Source: Niallia taxi
GTDB taxonomy: Bacteria > Bacillota > Bacilli > Bacillales > Cytobacillaceae
Direction of reading: 5' to 3'
NCBI RefSeq assembly: GCF_032818155.1
Contig: NZ_CP102590.1
Location: 186,001-250,000, forward strand
DNA: 64,000 bases
A program made the translations under genes and the position numbers. Of the stretch, positions 62,501 to 64,000 are shown one piece after another. The notes beneath the pieces were generated by a model. The model worked only from the letters and a program-made list of their open reading frames with translations. It made no database searches and was not told the DNA's origin. Each line of letters begins with the position of its first letter. The first letter of the stretch is position 1.

Positions 62501-63251
62501 TGCTGTAAAGCGTCAAGGTGAAAAAATGACGTTTGAAAGTGTAACAGTGCAGCCGCGGGAAGTCATTCCAACACCAATTTTTACTGGCTCTAATAATGAT
62601 GGTAAACGATATTCCCCTTTCACAACAAATATTGAAAGATTAGTACCATTTAGAACGCTGACGGGGCGTCAGCACTTCTATCTCGATCATGAATTGTTCT
62701 TTGAGTACGGGGAGAACTTACCAGTTTATAAACCAACATTGCCGCAAATTGTCTTTGATGAAAAGGATAATATGGAGGTTGGTGAGAATAATCTCGTTCT
62801 GCGCTTTATGACACCGCATGGTAAATGGAATATTCACAGTATGTATCAGGATAATCAGCATATGCTGACACTGTTCCGCGGTGGGCCAACCGTTTGGATA
62901 AGCGATATGGATGCCAAAAATTCTGGTATTAAAGATAATGATTGGCTAGAGGTATTTAATCGAAATGGTGTAACAGTTGCTAGAGCAGTAGTCAGTCATC
63001 GTATGCCGCGGGGCTCCATGTTCATGTATCATGCCCAAGACCGCCATATCAATATGCCTGGCTCCAAACTGACTGGGAATCGTCCAGGAAGTCATAATGG
63101 CCCAACAAGAATACATGTAAAGCCTACGCAGATGGTAGGCGGTTATGCACAGCTAAGCTACGGCTTTAACTATTATGGTCCAATTGGCAATCAACGGGAT
63201 TTATATGTAATTGTCCGTAAGCTTGAGGAGGTTGACTGGCTTGAAGATTAA
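59589..63251 (+). CDS. narG: Respiratory nitrate reductase alpha subunit
   Basis: 1220 residues, the normal NarG length. The N-terminal [4Fe-4S] motif HGVNCTGSCSWKVFVKSG lies near residues 48-65, followed by YPSCGPDMPEFEPRGCPRG. The molybdenum-ligand Asp is in SFYDWYADLPP near residue 220. There is no twin-arginine signal, consistent with the cytoplasmic-facing NarGHI enzyme. It reduces nitrate to nitrite at Mo-bisMGD with electrons from quinol through NarI and NarH. AGGAGGG precedes ATG 59589. narH overlaps its 3' end by 11 bases. Confidence 0.97.
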   Translation: MSKTAKGLNFFKKTEKFNGNWSLLQEADRDWENVYRGRWAHDKEVRTTHGVNCTGSCSWKVFVKSGIITWENQATDYPSCGPDMPEFEPRGCPRGASFSWYEYSPLRIKYPYMRGRLWKLWQEALKIHKDPVKAWASIVEDKEKAASYKKLRGKGGMIRVTFEEANQMISAMLIYTIKKYGPDRIAGFSPIPAMSMISYAAGSRFLSLIGGELLSFYDWYADLPPASPQIWGEQTDVPESSDWYNAGYIMMWGSNVPLTRTPDAHFMTEVRYKGTKVVSVAPDYAESVKFADNWLAPHPGTDAALAQAMTHVILKEFYINRKEEAFIQYAKKYTDLPFLLKLDPMSDGKFKAGRFLRAEEVLEDDNMVNGAWKPVLLDGISNSIVVPNGTIGQRWNDKEKWNLKLETETGEAIDPLLSTFNQANREKATIQFPLFDSNGNKVFDRPISVIPIPLADGTTQYAATVYDVMLAQYGVSEDATVTIEDDIYTPAWQEPITGVKASIVEQIAREFAQNSIDTKGRSMIIMGAGINHWYNSDTIYRAILNLVILTASEGVNGGGWAHYVGQEKCRPYEGWGTIAFAKDWQAPPRQQNGTSFFYFTSDQWRYEEEELGNKLYASPLVKDITYKHPADYNVLAARLGWLPSYPQFDKNSLSFAKETAKKEDIIPNLVEELKSGKTSFAVEDPDNPVNFPRGLFVWRSNLMSSSSKGQEYFMKHLLGTTENVLAEPSNSFKPEEIKWHEEEQTGKVDLLVTLDFRMTATPMYSDIILPAATWYEKEDLSSTDMHPFVHPFNKAVDPVWESKSDWNIFKGLAKSFTEMAQTQFDGPELDVVTVPLNHDAPSEIVQPYGLVKDWKKGEIEAVPGKTMPNFALVERDYRQIYDKFISLGPKAGTYPTGAHGVNYKTTEQYEELKQSLGVYDDDTIKNGLPIIANEKNVANSILALSSATNGELAVKAWETMEEKTGMPLKDIAVKRQGEKMTFESVTVQPREVIPTPIFTGSNNDGKRYSPFTTNIERLVPFRTLTGRQHFYLDHELFFEYGENLPVYKPTLPQIVFDEKDNMEVGENNLVLRFMTPHGKWNIHSMYQDNQHMLTLFRGGPTVWISDMDAKNSGIKDNDWLEVFNRNGVTVARAVVSHRMPRGSMFMYHAQDRHINMPGSKLTGNRPGSHNGPTRIHVKPTQMVGGYAQLSYGFNYYGPIGNQRDLYVIVRKLEEVDWLED

Positions 63252-64000
63252 AGCACAAATCGCAATGGTTTTAAATTTAGATAAATGCATCGGCTGCCAT
63301 ACATGCAGTGTCACATGTAAAAACACATGGACAAATCGGCCTGGTGCTGAATATATGTGGTTCAATAATGTCGAAACAAAACCTGGTATTGGCTACCCAA
63401 AACGCTGGGAGGACCAAGAGTATTATAAGGGCGGCTGGGAATTAACTAAAAAAGGAAAGCTTCAGCTTAAGTCTGGTTCAAAAATAAACAAAATTGCAAC
63501 AGGAAAAATCTTTTACAATCCAGACATGCCTAAACTGGATGACTACTACGAGCCTTGGACCTATTCATACGATAATTTATTTTCACCAAAGGAACGTGCA
63601 CAGCAGCCTGTTGCACGTCCCCAATCCTTAATAAGCGGCAAGGAAATGGAGATTGAGTGGGGACCGAACTGGGAGGATGACTTAGCTGGTGCTCCCGAAA
63701 CAGCACCACTTGATCCAAATATCCAAAAAATCGAAGAAGAAATAAAAATGAATTTTGATACGGCGTTTATGACCTATTTGCCAAGACTTTGTGAGCATTG
63801 CTTAAATCCAGCCTGTGTTGCTTCCTGTCCAAGTGGTGCGATGTATAAACGGGATGAGGACGGCATTGTGCTTGTTAACCAAGAGGCTTGCCGAAGCTGG
63901 CGCTTTTGTATGTCAGGCTGTCCCTATAAAAAAGTATATTTCAACTGGAAAACAAATAAAGCGGAAAAATGCACATTTTGTTTCCCAAGAATTGAAAACG
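63241..64000 (+). CDS. narH: Respiratory nitrate reductase beta subunit (3' end outside window)
   Basis: About 253 residues are present and the frame runs off the window. It begins at TTG 63241 (MKIKAQIAMVLNLDKC) with GAGGAGG upstream, inside the end of narG. Iron-sulfur motifs are CIGCHTCSVTCKNTW, CEHCLNPACVASCP and CRSWRFCMSGCP; the Trp in place of the second Cys of the last gives the [3Fe-4S] centre typical of NarH. KCTFC follows. NarH relays electrons from NarI to NarG. narJ and narI would be expected next. Confidence 0.96.
   Translation, partial: MKIKAQIAMVLNLDKCIGCHTCSVTCKNTWTNRPGAEYMWFNNVETKPGIGYPKRWEDQEYYKGGWELTKKGKLQLKSGSKINKIATGKIFYNPDMPKLDDYYEPWTYSYDNLFSPKERAQQPVARPQSLISGKEMEIEWGPNWEDDLAGAPETAPLDPNIQKIEEEIKMNFDTAFMTYLPRLCEHCLNPACVASCPSGAMYKRDEDGIVLVNQEACRSWRFCMSGCPYKKVYFNWKTNKAEKCTFCFPRIEN

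Overview
The window looks like chromosome from a low-GC, endospore-forming Firmicute of the Bacillaceae, plausibly a Bacillus/Niallia-type soil organism. The evidence is a sporulation-kinase-like histidine kinase end, an alpha/beta-type SASP, a Spo0M-like protein, a lipoteichoic acid synthase, perfect Bacillus-type Zur boxes, a class Ib ribonucleotide reductase and a respiratory nitrate reductase. Strong AGGAGG-type ribosome binding sites are everywhere, and TTG is used as a start codon unusually often (nrdI, narH, mce, the SrtB substrate and others). The species assignment is inference.

Layout. 1-4.2 kb: end of a sensor kinase, then a LacI-type regulator and a GH36 alpha-galactosidase. 4.2-9.2 kb: a graveyard of broken genes: an SH3-repeat fragment, a XerS-like recombinase with internal deletions, a type I signal peptidase with frameshifts and a stop, and a truncated YD/RHS-type wall protein. 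9.3-13.9 kb: a PAS-GAF-GGDEF-EAL protein, then a zinc-starvation island (L33, S14, an unknown protein and a COG0523 GTPase) with two Zur boxes. 14.7-24.8 kb: LtaS, a MerR regulator, membrane proteins, an MFS permease, a frameshifted methyltransferase, GNAT, GrpB and SMI1/KNR4 proteins, and a Spo0M-like protein. 25-25.4 kb (minus strand): a yybP-ykoY manganese riboswitch with tandem terminators in front of a 47-residue FbpB-like basic protein. 26.3-30.3 kb: nrdI-nrdE-nrdF, with nrdE split by a 454-nt group I intron directly after the catalytic cysteine codon.

30.3-36.7 kb: a LacI regulator divergent from a sugar ABC importer (binding protein and two permeases, no ATPase), followed by DUF1861 and GH130 enzymes, which looks like a mannoside or related glycan catabolic locus. 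36.8-47.4 kb: small metabolic and regulatory genes, a Fur-box-controlled iron-siderophore binding lipoprotein, a TPR protein, a SASP, an acidic disordered protein, a PrsW-family protease, a HAD phosphatase and an AraC regulator. 47.9-50.9 kb: a secreted acid phosphatase with an NPHTG sorting signal next to its own class B sortase. 51-57.5 kb: GNATs, a YjcQ-like protein, methylmalonyl-CoA epimerase and a YxlEFG-like ABC cluster with its divergent regulator. 57.6-64 kb: a NarK-like nitrate/nitrite transporter carrying a C-terminal PAS domain, divergent from narG-narH, with FNR-like and NreC-like sites between them. narH runs off the window end.

No tRNA, rRNA, CRISPR array or intact insertion sequence was recognised.
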